From: JARRRD01 sp037381085
GTDB taxonomy: Bacteria > Nitrospirota > Thermodesulfovibrionia > Thermodesulfovibrionales > UBA6898
Reading direction: 5' to 3'
Assembly: GCA_037381085.1 (NCBI GenBank)
Contig: JARRRD010000076.1
Span: 1 to 26,033 of the forward strand
DNA: 26,033 bases
Part shown: positions 16,136 through 24,327 of the stretch, piece by piece
Layout: every line of letters begins with the position of its first letter
How positions within the stretch are numbered: position 1 is the first letter of the stretch
Translations under genes and position numbers: made by a program
The notes under the pieces: model-generated
Seen by the model: the letters and a program-made list of their open reading frames with translations, nothing else
What the model was told of the DNA's origin: nothing
The model's database searches: none

Positions 16136-16239
16136 GGCTGTTCGCCGACTTTTTATTAAAATTATTTAATTGTACATTTCCTTCCGCTTTGTGATAGTCT
16201 GACTCGTATCCGGTTTCGACTTTCAAAACGGTCTGTTAG

Positions 16240-16280
16240 GGAGGAAACAAATCAGGTCCGCTTAACCTGTGGGTTCCTCC
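16240..16280 (+). promoter_or_regulatory. Strong leader hairpin upstream of the sigma-1.1 protein gene
   Basis: GGAGGAA (16240-16246) pairs perfectly with TTCCTCC (16274-16280). Inside, CAGGT (16253-16257) pairs with ACCTG (16265-16269) around a seven-base loop. The 5' arm is a ribosome-site-like sequence without a usable start codon. A possible promoter, TTGTAC with TGATAG 16 bases on, lies near 16171-16198, so the hairpin would be in a long leader of the next gene. No riboswitch family was recognised. Confidence 0.4.
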
Positions 16281-16475
16281 AGCCGGCAAGATCCTTCATA
16301 TTTTCTTCAAACTAATCTTTTATGTTTAGCTGAAAAAGAGGGAAATTTGAAAGGGCCGGGAGGTGAGTTCACAAGAGGCTCAGAGACAAGAGAGCGTCGA
16401 ACGGAAACCGCTCAGATTTACAGATGTCGGAAGCGGGTCACGGAATATTAACTGCTGTGAAGAAGAAGGTGAAGC

Positions 16476-16691
16476 ATGAAAGAACACGACGTTGTAGAGG
16501 CTATCATAGACATGGGCGTGAAGAGAGGAAAGGTCACCTATGACGAAATCAATGATGTCCTCCCTTCGGAATTTTTTTCCCTTGACGAGCTTGCAAGCCT
16601 TGTCGGACTTCTGCTGGACATGGGCGTGAAGGTTATAGAGTACAATAACTGCCGTTGCGGCAGAAGGATGAAGCTTGCGGCGGCCGGTTAG
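16476..16691 (+). CDS. Free-standing sigma-70 region 1.1 domain protein
   Basis: The 71-residue product matches the N-terminal region 1.1 of primary sigma factors: KRGKVTYDEINDVLPSEF, then a helix ELASLVGLLLDMGVKVIEY, the usual helix-strand ending. In RpoD this domain occupies the DNA channel of RNA polymerase and blocks DNA binding by free sigma. Here it ends with a short C.C.RR-type tail (Cys59, Cys61) and has no sigma regions 2-4. AAGGTGA lies just before the ATG. It could act as a small regulator of polymerase or sigma, or be a relic of a sigma gene; the intact frame and ribosome site favour a working gene. Confidence 0.75.
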   Translation: MKEHDVVEAIIDMGVKRGKVTYDEINDVLPSEFFSLDELASLVGLLLDMGVKVIEYNNCRCGRRMKLAAAG

Positions 16692-16710
16692 ATTTTTCCT
16701 GGCAAAATCG

Positions 16711-16751
16711 CGATAATTAATATATAATAAACTTTAGAAAGTTAATTATCG
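16711..16751. promoter_or_regulatory. 10-bp inverted repeat flanking a TATAAT box
   Basis: CGATAATTAA (16711-16720) and TTAATTATCG (16742-16751) are perfect inverted copies separated by 21 bases. A consensus TATAAT (16723-16728) lies between them, and the last G begins the GGAGG ribosome site of the next gene. It could be a repressor operator over the -10 region, or an RNA hairpin that partly hides the ribosome site. Confidence 0.5.
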
Positions 16752-16762
16752 GAGGTTGCTGT

Positions 16763-17110
16763 TTGAAGAAAGACGATGTAACAAGAATCTTGCTGTTTTC
16801 TCTCTGTTTTTTGGTTTTTTTCCTTTTCGCGTCTTCGGCAATGGCCGCCCAATCTTCTCCGGCAAAGACGAGAGCCTCCAACGTCACGGTTAATGCCGAT
16901 ACCGTGACGAAAGCAGAGGTAGGAGCCAGTGAAAACACCGTGAAAAGCAGGAGGAAGGAGATTCTGGCCAAGGCGCTGAGAGTCTCTCTGGGCCAGGATT
17001 TCAAGGCTTACTTCACGCTGGAGCCGCCCCGCGGAATAGAAGCTGTGCGGGAAGAACTGCAAAGCAAAACGATTTACCGTGCCATCTTCGGCGTTAATAT
17101 CCCTTTGTAG
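16763..17110 (+). CDS. Small secreted hypothetical protein
   Basis: I do not recognise the family. The 115-residue product has a clear signal peptide (basic MKKDDVTRILL start, hydrophobic core FSLCFLVFFLFASS, cut after AMA) and a mature part of about 85 residues that should be periplasmic. This has a threonine- and serine-rich linker, a basic KSRRKEILAKAL helix and a C-terminal stretch ending FGVNIPL. The TTG start is supported by GGAGG at 16751-16755, eight bases upstream. It follows the sigma-1.1 gene by 71 bases and is expressed probably from its own TATAAT promoter within the inverted repeat. Confidence 0.65.
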   Translation: MKKDDVTRILLFSLCFLVFFLFASSAMAAQSSPAKTRASNVTVNADTVTKAEVGASENTVKSRRKEILAKALRVSLGQDFKAYFTLEPPRGIEAVREELQSKTIYRAIFGVNIPL

Positions 17111-17141
17111 GACTTGCCGGCCCGGGACTGTCTAAACCACT

Positions 17142-17355
17142 TTACCCTTACGTTGCAAAGCAGTACGGAAGGGACATCGAAAAAGTCTTGTAATGACAGC
17201 ATGATCTATCCATCTTCCACATAAATGAGCAACGTTGAGTGACTTTCGGAAAATGGCCGGCTGGCCACTCTTGAGAGCTGTAAGGTGTCGCTACAAGACA
17301 TTTGTCGCCGCCCCCTTCCGCGCTTTTCAGAGAATCTTATGCATCAATAGGGTTT
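17142..17355 (-). repeat. Interspersed repeat, copy 1 (MITE-like)
   Basis: Read on the minus strand, this segment aligns along nearly its whole length with 24479-24678. The two share an exact 19-base block AAATGTCTTGTAGCGACAC (17285-17303 here), plus GCCGGCCATT and TTCCGAAAG blocks and CTCATT..TATGGAAGA. Ends are imperfect inverted repeats (ACCCTTACGTTGCA at 17144; AAACCCTATTGATGCA read inward from 17355). Inside, GTCTTGTAATGACA (17185-17198) and TGTCGCTACAAGAC (17286-17299) pair at 12 of 14 positions. No protein is encoded. It fills the gap between the secreted protein gene and the CPBP gene. Confidence 0.8.
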
Positions 17356-17465
17356 CATAAACTTCAGAAGCAGGGCTGTGGAACAGGACAGAGGTCCCGA
17401 ACGGTTTAATTTGCCATAGTCCTGCATTGCCTATAGAGAAGACAAGACTGCAGCCATGCAGCTTT

Positions 17466-18047
17466 TTACTCCGCCCCCCCGCTTTCACGGTGATCTTCCG
17501 TAACTGAAAAATATCTTATATAGACAAGAGCACCGAGGTCATAAATGAAATGCAGTTGGACGGGCATAAGAAGATGGCCTGACATGTGGAAAACCGCCCC
17601 TATGTAAAAGCCCATGGCCGACGCCGCGATAACATACGAAGCGTTTACAAAATGGACAAGGCCGAAGACCAAGCTGGCCGCGACAATGCCCACTTTTGCC
17701 TGAATCACCCCCCTGAAGAGCAACTCCTCTGCAAACCCGGCGCTGGCAGAGATCATGACAAGCTCCGTTACACCTACATCCAGGAAGAGAAACCTGATAT
17801 CTCCCAGAACTTTTCTCCTCAGAGAACGGAGTACAGGGATTCCTTCGGCTCTTTTCGAGAGCGAACAAATAAACAAGGCAAGCGGCGGCAAGGCGGCCAG
17901 GGTCCCCTTGATAATGTCTCCCCGGAAATCCAGCGTAAGCGGGAACAGTCTAACGCCGAACGCCCGGGCAAGGATAAGGGCAACAGCCAGGGCCGCACCT
18001 TCCGTAAGGAAAACAAGAGCCAAAAGCCTCCTTCGGGAATACACCAT
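17466..18047 (-). CDS. CPBP family intramembrane glutamic protease
   Basis: Polytopic membrane protein of the CAAX protease and bacteriocin-processing (CPBP/Abi) family. The 193-residue product has several hydrophobic segments and the three family motifs: FAEELLFRG (Glu107, Glu108, Arg112), FGLVHF (Phe128, His132) and HFIYD (His166, Asp170; the family has N or D here). Function ranges from bacteriocin self-immunity to membrane protein processing; nothing near it specifies which. The ATG at 18047 has no clear ribosome site, so the first residues (MVYSRRRLL) are uncertain. Confidence 0.88.
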   Translation of the reverse strand: MVYSRRRLLALVFLTEGAALAVALILARAFGVRLFPLTLDFRGDIIKGTLAALPPLALFICSLSKRAEGIPVLRSLRRKVLGDIRFLFLDVGVTELVMISASAGFAEELLFRGVIQAKVGIVAASLVFGLVHFVNASYVIAASAMGFYIGAVFHMSGHLLMPVQLHFIYDLGALVYIRYFSVTEDHRESGGAE

Positions 18048-18104
18048 ACGATAAATGATAAATGATTTTGGCCGATCTTATCAGGATATCCGGACGCCCC
18101 CGCC

Positions 18105-18132
18105 TTGACATTCCACACGGGCCGTATATACT
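18105..18132 (+). promoter_or_regulatory. Sigma-70 promoter of the osmC gene
   Basis: TTGACA (18105-18110) and TATACT (18127-18132) are 16 bases apart. Transcription would start near 18140 and give a leader of about 80 bases before osmC. Confidence 0.6.
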
Positions 18133-18217
18133 TTGCTTAAGAAACAAAGAGTGCTTCTCATCTCGTCTGATATCCCTGTTGAGTGATTGATGAATATTTT
18201 TTGCAAGGAGGAAGAAA

Positions 18218-18646
18218 ATGCCTGTACGTAAAGCAGAGGCTGTGTGGGAAGGCAGGTTGCGTGATGGAAGAGGAACAATGAAACTGGGGAGCGGGAACTT
18301 TCAGGGTGCTTATTCTTTTGCATCGCGCTTCGAAAGCGGGACGGGAACCAATCCGGAGGAACTGATCGGCGCCGCACATGCAGGCTGTTTTTCCATGGCA
18401 CTTTCGCTGTTTCTGGAAAAAGCGGGCTATTCGCCGGAAAGTATTCACACCACTGCCAACGTCCATATCGACAAAGTGGGCGAGGGATTCAGGATCACCA
18501 CTATAGAACTTGATATGGAGGCAAAGGTCCCTGGTATAGATGAAAAGAATTTTCTGGAGCAGGCCGAAGCAGCCAAGAAAGGATGTCCGGTCTCACAGGC
18601 CCTGGCCGGCACCGAGATCAAATTGAGGGCTAAGCTTGCAGGGTAG
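18218..18646 (+). CDS. OsmC family peroxiredoxin
   Basis: OsmC proteins reduce organic hydroperoxides in the cytosol through two cysteines. The 142-residue product has Cys57 in AAHAGCFSMALS and Cys123 in KKGCPVSQAL, the two redox positions, and the GTGTNPEELIGAAHA stretch typical of the OsmC subgroup. CAAGGAGGA lies at ideal distance before the ATG. Its own promoter precedes it. With the following hemerythrin it may form a small oxygen and peroxide defence set, fitting an anaerobe that meets oxygen at times. Confidence 0.95.
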   Translation: MPVRKAEAVWEGRLRDGRGTMKLGSGNFQGAYSFASRFESGTGTNPEELIGAAHAGCFSMALSLFLEKAGYSPESIHTTANVHIDKVGEGFRITTIELDMEAKVPGIDEKNFLEQAEAAKKGCPVSQALAGTEIKLRAKLAG

Positions 18647-18828
18647 AACTGTCCGAAATGCCGGTCCCTGTCAAGCGGCATATGAAAGGCCGGCAAGAAG
18701 CGACGGATACCGCATGCTCGCAGACGGCGTGGCCACCACCGGGGACCGGGAAGGACAAGACGGGGACCGATCTCAGGCTGAAGGAGGTCGCACCAAACTG
18801 ATTCTTCTGTCCAGGGCCTGCGGATGAT

Positions 18829-19371
18829 ATGAAACCCATAGGGCCCTTGATGGTCGAGCATCGGCTTACAGACCGCATGCTCGACCTTATAAGACAGGAA
18901 ATACTGGCTCTTCGCAGCGGGACAATTGCAGTCGATATTAGTTTTGCCGGGCGGGTCGTAGATTTTTTCAGGACCTATGTCGATCTCTGTCATCACGGCA
19001 AGGAGGAGGACATTCTTTTCAAGGCCCTCGCCGGGAAAAAGATGACATCACCCCACAGAAGGATCATGGACGAATTGATCGAAGAACACCGCACGGCGCG
19101 GACGATCATTACCGGCCTGAAGGAAGCGAAAGATCTGCATGCGGGCGTCACCGACAGGCGATCCGAGATCATGGCGATCTATGAAAAGATCGTGGAGCTT
19201 TACCCGCCCCATATAGAGAAGGAGGACAAACATTTCTTTTTCCCCACACTTGAATACCTGAGCGCAGAGGAACAGGACAGGATGCTCGCGGAGATGCTGG
19301 ATTTCGATGCAAGACTTTTCCATCAGAGATACACTGCACTTATTGAACAGCTTGAAGCCGGCCGAATTTAA
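18829..19371 (+). CDS. Hemerythrin HHE-domain protein
   Basis: Cytosolic di-iron protein that can bind oxygen or nitric oxide or sense iron. The 180-residue all-helical product carries the expected ligands: His11 (MVEHRL), His55/His56 and Glu60 (LCHHGKEED), His87 (EEHRTAR), and His128, Glu132 and His135 (PPHIEKEDKHFFFP). There is no membrane segment. The ATG at 18829 has only a weak GGA upstream; ATG 18850 (MVEHRL) is a possible alternative but would leave a very short lead into the first histidine. A 182-base gap separates it from osmC; an AAGGAGG at 18781 has no matching start codon. A terminator follows. Confidence 0.9.
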   Translation: MKPIGPLMVEHRLTDRMLDLIRQEILALRSGTIAVDISFAGRVVDFFRTYVDLCHHGKEEDILFKALAGKKMTSPHRRIMDELIEEHRTARTIITGLKEAKDLHAGVTDRRSEIMAIYEKIVELYPPHIEKEDKHFFFPTLEYLSAEEQDRMLAEMLDFDARLFHQRYTALIEQLEAGRI

Positions 19372-19411
19372 GAAAAGGAACCTGGTCAGGCAGACACGGT
19401 CATATCAAGTT

Positions 19412-19445
19412 GAAACCGTTGCCGTACCCGGTGCGGGTTTCTTTT
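19412..19445 (+). terminator. Rho-independent terminator after the hemerythrin gene
   Basis: GAAACC (19412-19417) pairs with GGTTTC (19436-19441), with further GC pairing inside, followed by TTTT. It lies 41 bases after the stop codon. Confidence 0.55.
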
Positions 19446-19648
19446 ACATTAATGCGTTTCTTCCTCTTCCTCATGACTTCCTTTGATCCGGGGATTTGCC
19501 CGGGGCGGCTCCCTTCTTGAAATCTGAAGTGCAATATGAGAAGCTGAGGCATGGATGTCAGCCGGGAATAGACAATGACGTCAAGAACTGATATGCTTTT
19601 TCATGATCTGGATATTTGCAGGAGCTTTATCTCCGGTCGTCAGATAAT

Positions 19649-20053
19649 ATGGAACCCATAAGAGTCGTCATACGATATGCCGATGGTAAGTTCATCAAGG
19701 GCTATACGGATGATTTCTTTCCCAACAAGCCATCGTTTCATGTTCATCCCGTTGAGCTCGGAAGAGCGGACAAAGGAATCGAGGTCACGGTCAGTCAACT
19801 CAAGGCCATATTCTTTGTGAAGGATTTCGACGGGGATCCAACTCATCGTGACCAGAAGGGCTTTGCTGAAGGTCAGCAGGCTTCCGGGCGAAAAGTGGAA
19901 GTGACGTTTACAGACGGGGAAGTGTTGGTTGGTTCAACTGTTGGATATGACCCCAAACGCCCCGGATTCTTTATCATACCCGCAGATTTACAGGCTAACA
20001 ACTTGAGAGTGTATGTCGTATCCTCGGCCGTCAGAAGGTTTCGCTTTCTGTAA
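19649..20053 (+). CDS. Two-repeat conserved protein (DUF6982-like)
   Basis: The 134-residue protein contains two copies of one module. The first (about residues 4-60) reads VVIRYADGKFIKGYT, then FFPNKPSFHVHP; the second (about 80-134) reads VEVTFTDGEVLVGST, then YDPKRPGFFIIP. Shared features are a strand, a DG turn, a G, a P.KP.F..P segment and then a hydrophobic strand pair ending FFVKDFDGD or VRRFRFL. It resembles small DUF6982-type proteins often found near PilZ or two-component genes; function is unknown. ATG 19649 is chosen because homology starts there; a TTG at 19616 would add eleven residues. Neither start has a strong ribosome site. Confidence 0.7.
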   Translation: MEPIRVVIRYADGKFIKGYTDDFFPNKPSFHVHPVELGRADKGIEVTVSQLKAIFFVKDFDGDPTHRDQKGFAEGQQASGRKVEVTFTDGEVLVGSTVGYDPKRPGFFIIPADLQANNLRVYVVSSAVRRFRFL

Positions 20054-20068
20054 CGCCGCCTTCCGTCC

Positions 20069-21427
20069 CTAACGCTCCGCAATACCGAGTTTCTTGATCT
20101 TCCGGTAGAGAGTGGCAAGGTCGACACCTAATTCCCCCGCCGTTTCCTCCTTGTTCCAGTCATGGGACTCCAGTGCATCCTTTATGACCTTTTCCTCATA
20201 ATAGTCCATTCTGTCCTTCAACGTGCTCGCCTTCCCGCCGCCGTCCTGTGATTTGATCTTCTCAGGCAGTTCGGAAAGTCCTATCTTCTCCGACCCCGAC
20301 AGAACAACAGCACGCTCAATGACGTTCCTGAGTTCCCTTATGTTGCCCGGCCAGTTGTAACGGTGAAGTACTTCCATGGCATCATCCGTTATCTCGCACA
20401 CCTTCTTGTTTGCCTCCTTGCCGTACTTCTCGGCGAAGTGTCTGGCAAGCACGTCAATGTCTTCCCTGCGCTCTCTCAGAGGAGGGATCTTCACCTCGAT
20501 CACGTTGAGCCGGTAGTAGAGGTCCTCCCTGAAAAGTCCTTTCCTGATCTGATCCTCTATGTTCCTGTTCGTAGCGGCAATGAGTCTCACATCAACGAAT
20601 TTCGGCTTAGTTTCCCCGAGGGGAAGCACCTCCCCGGCTTCGAGCACCTTGAGAAGTTTGGCCTGGAGAGCCAGAGGCATGTCGCCTATCTCATCGAGAA
20701 AAAGCGTGCCCTGGTCGGCCATGGTGATGAGGCCCTTCTTGTCGGAGGCCGCCCCTGTGAAGGCCCCTTTCCGGTAACCGAAGAGTTCGCTCTCCAGAAG
20801 GTTCTCGGGGATGGCGGAACAGTTTATCGAAATGAAAGGCATGTCCTTCCTCTGGCTGTTGCAATGAACTATCTCGGCGATGACTCCCTTGCCGGTGCCG
20901 CTCTCGCCCAGGATGAGGATACTGCTCCTCGTGGGGATCACCTTTTCGAGCACCTCGAAGACCTTGAACATCTGGGGTGAAACTCCCACGAATTCACGGC
21001 AGCCGAACTGCTGGCTGAGCTGCTGGCGCAGCACAAGGTTCTCCATAAGGACCTTCTTGTGCTCCAGGAGCCTCTTCACCGTCATCTTTACGTCTTCATT
21101 GATAAAGGGTTTGACAATATAGTCACTCGCGCCCTTTTTCATGGCCTTTACGGCGGACTCCACCGAAGCAAAGGCGGTCATGATGACGACAATGAGGTTC
21201 GGGTTGATCGCAAGGGCCCTTTCCAGCACCTGCATGCCGTCGATTCCCTCCATCTTCAGGTCAGTGATCACCAGATCGAAATCCTCCGTCTCGATCTTCT
21301 TCAGTGCCTCTTCTCCGCTGCCTGCCACCGCCATCTTGTATCCCTCCCTGGAGAGCAGGAATTCGACTGCTTTGCAAATATCCCTCTCATCGTCCACAAC
21401 AAGTATCCTGTATGTATCAGCTTTCAT
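20069..21427 (-). CDS. NtrC-family sigma-54-dependent response regulator
   Basis: Transcription activator of sigma-54 promoters. The 452-residue product has a receiver domain (residues 7-120; acidic pair Asp12-Asp13, phosphorylated Asp56, Thr84, Lys106), an AAA+ domain (about 145-380; Walker A GESGTGKG at 174-181, the sigma-54 contact loop GAFTGA at 221-226, Walker B TLFLDE at 241-246, arginine-finger region FREDLYYRLN) and a C-terminal Fis-type helix-turn-helix (about 415-450, NKEETAGELGVDLATLYRKI). Its start overlaps the end of the sensor kinase gene by 11 bases, so the two form a cognate pair. Confidence 0.97.
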   Translation of the reverse strand: MKADTYRILVVDDERDICKAVEFLLSREGYKMAVAGSGEEALKKIETEDFDLVITDLKMEGIDGMQVLERALAINPNLIVVIMTAFASVESAVKAMKKGASDYIVKPFINEDVKMTVKRLLEHKKVLMENLVLRQQLSQQFGCREFVGVSPQMFKVFEVLEKVIPTRSSILILGESGTGKGVIAEIVHCNSQRKDMPFISINCSAIPENLLESELFGYRKGAFTGAASDKKGLITMADQGTLFLDEIGDMPLALQAKLLKVLEAGEVLPLGETKPKFVDVRLIAATNRNIEDQIRKGLFREDLYYRLNVIEVKIPPLRERREDIDVLARHFAEKYGKEANKKVCEITDDAMEVLHRYNWPGNIRELRNVIERAVVLSGSEKIGLSELPEKIKSQDGGGKASTLKDRMDYYEEKVIKDALESHDWNKEETAGELGVDLATLYRKIKKLGIAER

Positions 21428-23870
21428 AATACGGTAACCTCACCCTGAAGACCGTTCCGCCGTCCGGCCTGTTTTCAACGAGTATGTCTCCCTGATATCC
21501 CTTGATTATACTATAGCTGACCGCAAGACCTAGCCCGGTACCCTTCTCCTTCGTCGTAAAGAAGGGGTCGAAGATCTTTTCCATATGTTCGGGGGCTATG
21601 CCCGGCCCCGAGTCCGCTATCGATATCTCCACTTCCCTGTCCAGCTTCCTCGCCGCAATATCGAGTGTTCCGCCCTGGGGCATGACGTCGGCGGCATTGA
21701 GGACGATGTTCATAAGCACCTGGATAAACTGGGTTTCATCCACGACAACCTGGGGCAGATCGGCGGGAATGTCTATTCCCGTCCTCATATTCTTCATCCG
21801 TTTATCATATTTAACAAGATCAAGCGTCATGTCCACCAGCTCACGGACATCGTGATGCCGCAGTTCCGAGGTCCGCGTCTTCGAAAAACTGGACATCTGC
21901 ATGACGATGTCCGCAATCCGGTTTATATGCTTTGCGATGGTATCAAGGCTCTCCTTTGTAAACTCGTCGTGGTCCATCTCCCTGAGTATCTGAACATAGG
22001 AAGAGATGGATGTGAGAGGGTTGCCGATCTCGTGAGCGACGCCCGCAGAGATCCTAGCCAGGGCGGAGAGTTTTTCGGAATGCATCATCCGCTCCTCTAT
22101 CTTCTTCATCTCCGTGATGTCCTGGATGAGCACCAGGATATGTGCGTGGCCGCTGCTCTCCGGCAGAGGATTAACCGTTACCTGAAAGTATCCGGATTTC
22201 CCGCTGAACCTGGCTCCGACGACAGCCTGCACCACCTTCTTCGACTCGAGGGCCTTGTCGATCGGCAGTTTAAAAACCTTTTCCGAATAGATCACCTCCG
22301 GTTTCAGTTCGTCGACCTTCCCGGCCCCGAGCCAGTCCAGTAATGTCTTGTTGGCCCACAGGATCCGCCTGTCGGCGCTGTCCATCACGAAAAGCCCTCC
22401 TTCGATAGCGCTCACGATGGCATCGAGCTTTTCCTTCTCCTCCTCCAGCTCGTCCGTTCTGTGAACAACCATCTCTTCAAGCCTCTCGGCATACTCCTGG
22501 ATCCTGGTCTTGAGCCTTACCTCCTCTGTCACATCGCTGTTCGACAGTATGACGCCCTCTATCTGTCCGTGAAGGATGAGCGGATTAAGACTTACATTCA
22601 GATGCAGCATCGCGTCGGCCCTGCGGAAGGGATAATTGCTTAAGCGGTGGCTGCCTCCACCGAGGCACTTTTCAAGGATATGACTGAACGTGTCCCGGTC
22701 GGCGCCCACAGGGAAGGCTTCGAAGAAACTTCTTCCGACTATCGCCTGTTTCGTCATCCCGGAAAGCCTCTCGTAGGCCGAATTGACGGTCCTGACCGTC
22801 AGATCTCTGTCGAGGACCATGATCTTGGACTCCGTGCTTTCGAGGATATTTTCGAGGTAGTCCTTGGCCTCGATTACCTTCTTCTCAAGCTGTCTCTGAG
22901 TTTCGAGATGCTTCGCCTTCTCCTCCGCCTTGATCCTCTGCCTGTTCATCAGCACAATCGCAACGGCTCCGGTCAGGGTTGCCAGAAAGATCGAGATCAC
23001 CAGCAATGAGTGGAGTTTCATGCTGTTCCGTATGCTGTAAGTAACCTCTGAATAAGGTATGGATACGCAGATTATCCAAGACATACTGGAAATGCGGGCC
23101 CGCGAAAAGGCTATCAGCTTGTCTTCTCCGTAGGGAGCGATATAGGAGCTGAACCCTATGTCCCCGCTTTCCAGGATCTTCTTTTCCGCATCAAAAGACT
23201 TGTGACACTTGAAGCATGAGGCGTCGACCTTGTAAAGGTTCCTCCCGACCATCTCCGGCTGGGTAGGATGATAAAGCAGGGTGCCCTCGCTGTCCATCAT
23301 CCATGCATGCCCCCTGATACCGGCTTTGATCGGCGCAAGAAATTTCCTGTTTATTACGTCAATCGACATCTCCACAAGCAGGGCGCCCTTAAAGCTCTTA
23401 TGCTCGACGATGGGCGTAACTATCGCAATTTCCCTGTTCTTTTCAAGCATATCCACGAAACGGACTTCGCCGGCAGTAGATTGTTTTGCGAGATCAAGAA
23501 ACCGCTGAAGCCCGCCGGCAGCCGTTTCACCGAGAGAACTGAACTTTATGTTCCCATCTGCATCAAGTACAACAATATCCACATAGGAATCACCATTCAG
23601 GCCGACATAGGCTGTGTGTACCAACCCCTCAAGGTTTCTGTCAGTCAGTCCCTCCAGTCCAATCAGTCTGGCAAGGGACAATGTTTCCGCCTCAATATGC
23701 TTCATTTCGTCCTTGATGTTTTTCGCCACCGATTTGGCAATAATCAGCTGCTGGCTGTTGAATTGTTCGGCCATCTCGCTCTGGTATGTCTGCTGAAAGA
23801 ATATGTTCAGCGTGATGATGAGGGAGATAATAAAGACAACGAGGCCAAGCAGGAATATGTTAGTCTTCAT
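21417..23870 (-). CDS. PAS-domain sensor histidine kinase with periplasmic CXXCH heme motif
   Basis: Membrane sensor for the NtrC-like partner. The 817-residue product has membrane helix 1 (residues 5-25), a periplasmic Cache-like domain (about 26-283), helix 2 (about 287-308), a short coiled coil, PAS domains at about 338-445 and 484-590, a HisKA domain with the phosphorylated His613 in SAGVAHEIGNPL, and an HATPase domain with N-box (NIVLNAADVM), DSGPGIA, FFTTKEKGTGLGL. The periplasmic part contains CFKCH at 219-223, a c-type heme attachment site; redox or ligand sensing by that heme is inference. GGAGGCGGG precedes the ATG. It overlaps the Mut7-C gene by 11 bases. Confidence 0.95.
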   Translation of the reverse strand: MKTNIFLLGLVVFIISLIITLNIFFQQTYQSEMAEQFNSQQLIIAKSVAKNIKDEMKHIEAETLSLARLIGLEGLTDRNLEGLVHTAYVGLNGDSYVDIVVLDADGNIKFSSLGETAAGGLQRFLDLAKQSTAGEVRFVDMLEKNREIAIVTPIVEHKSFKGALLVEMSIDVINRKFLAPIKAGIRGHAWMMDSEGTLLYHPTQPEMVGRNLYKVDASCFKCHKSFDAEKKILESGDIGFSSYIAPYGEDKLIAFSRARISSMSWIICVSIPYSEVTYSIRNSMKLHSLLVISIFLATLTGAVAIVLMNRQRIKAEEKAKHLETQRQLEKKVIEAKDYLENILESTESKIMVLDRDLTVRTVNSAYERLSGMTKQAIVGRSFFEAFPVGADRDTFSHILEKCLGGGSHRLSNYPFRRADAMLHLNVSLNPLILHGQIEGVILSNSDVTEEVRLKTRIQEYAERLEEMVVHRTDELEEEKEKLDAIVSAIEGGLFVMDSADRRILWANKTLLDWLGAGKVDELKPEVIYSEKVFKLPIDKALESKKVVQAVVGARFSGKSGYFQVTVNPLPESSGHAHILVLIQDITEMKKIEERMMHSEKLSALARISAGVAHEIGNPLTSISSYVQILREMDHDEFTKESLDTIAKHINRIADIVMQMSSFSKTRTSELRHHDVRELVDMTLDLVKYDKRMKNMRTGIDIPADLPQVVVDETQFIQVLMNIVLNAADVMPQGGTLDIAARKLDREVEISIADSGPGIAPEHMEKIFDPFFTTKEKGTGLGLAVSYSIIKGYQGDILVENRPDGGTVFRVRLPYYES

Positions 23871-24327
23871 TTCCCGCCTCCGAGACTTCCCGTATCCTCT
23901 TCCTGATATTCCCGTAGTGCGTACCCTCCCAGTAGACCTTCCCGCAGCCGCTGCATCGTGCAAACCGGTTGAAGCTCAGATAGACGAAATCGGGAACCGC
24001 CGCCCTTATCGCTTCCTTCCGAGCCACGTTCTCAAGGAGGGCGTTACACACCGAGCACCTGCCGAGGGGCTCCCCGCCGCAGGAATCCAGCAGGTGCCTG
24101 ATTTCCAGAATCTGCCGGCCGACGTCGTCCGACCTGATGAAAACGGGATTTGCTAACCCCCTGCGCTTCAGGAGTAGTGTGTCCCTGGTGAGCACCGTCC
24201 GCCCCTCTTCCCTGGCGATTTTCACCAACTGCCTGTCATCAATGTCCGGCTGGTAGACTACGTCACACCCCAAAAGCCTCATCCATTTTGCAAGTCTTCC
24301 GAGCATCGCATCAGCTATGAATTTCAT
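23860..24327 (-). CDS. Mut7-C RNase domain protein
   Basis: The 155-residue cytosolic protein has the Mut7-C fold (PIN-like nuclease): N-terminal MKFIADAMLGRLAKWMRLLG with Asp6, later LTRDTLLLKRRG (Asp49) and the FIRSDD segment, then a zinc ribbon with Cys91, Cys94, Cys125 and Cys128 (CSVC and CSGCGKVYWEG). Its cellular substrate is unknown; RNA cleavage is the family expectation. GGGAG lies four bases before ATG 24327; ATG 24330 is directly adjacent. Its 5' end lies inside the extended rpoC frame, an abnormal overlap explained by the rpoC 3' rearrangement. It is followed with overlap by the sensor kinase. Confidence 0.92.
   Translation of the reverse strand: MKFIADAMLGRLAKWMRLLGCDVVYQPDIDDRQLVKIAREEGRTVLTRDTLLLKRRGLANPVFIRSDDVGRQILEIRHLLDSCGGEPLGRCSVCNALLENVARKEAIRAAVPDFVYLSFNRFARCSGCGKVYWEGTHYGNIRKRIREVSEAGNED

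Noticed and set aside
19488..19503. CCGGG/CCCGG hairpin after the hemerythrin gene
   Set aside because: No U tract follows; the upstream GAAACC/GGTTTC hairpin is the better terminator.
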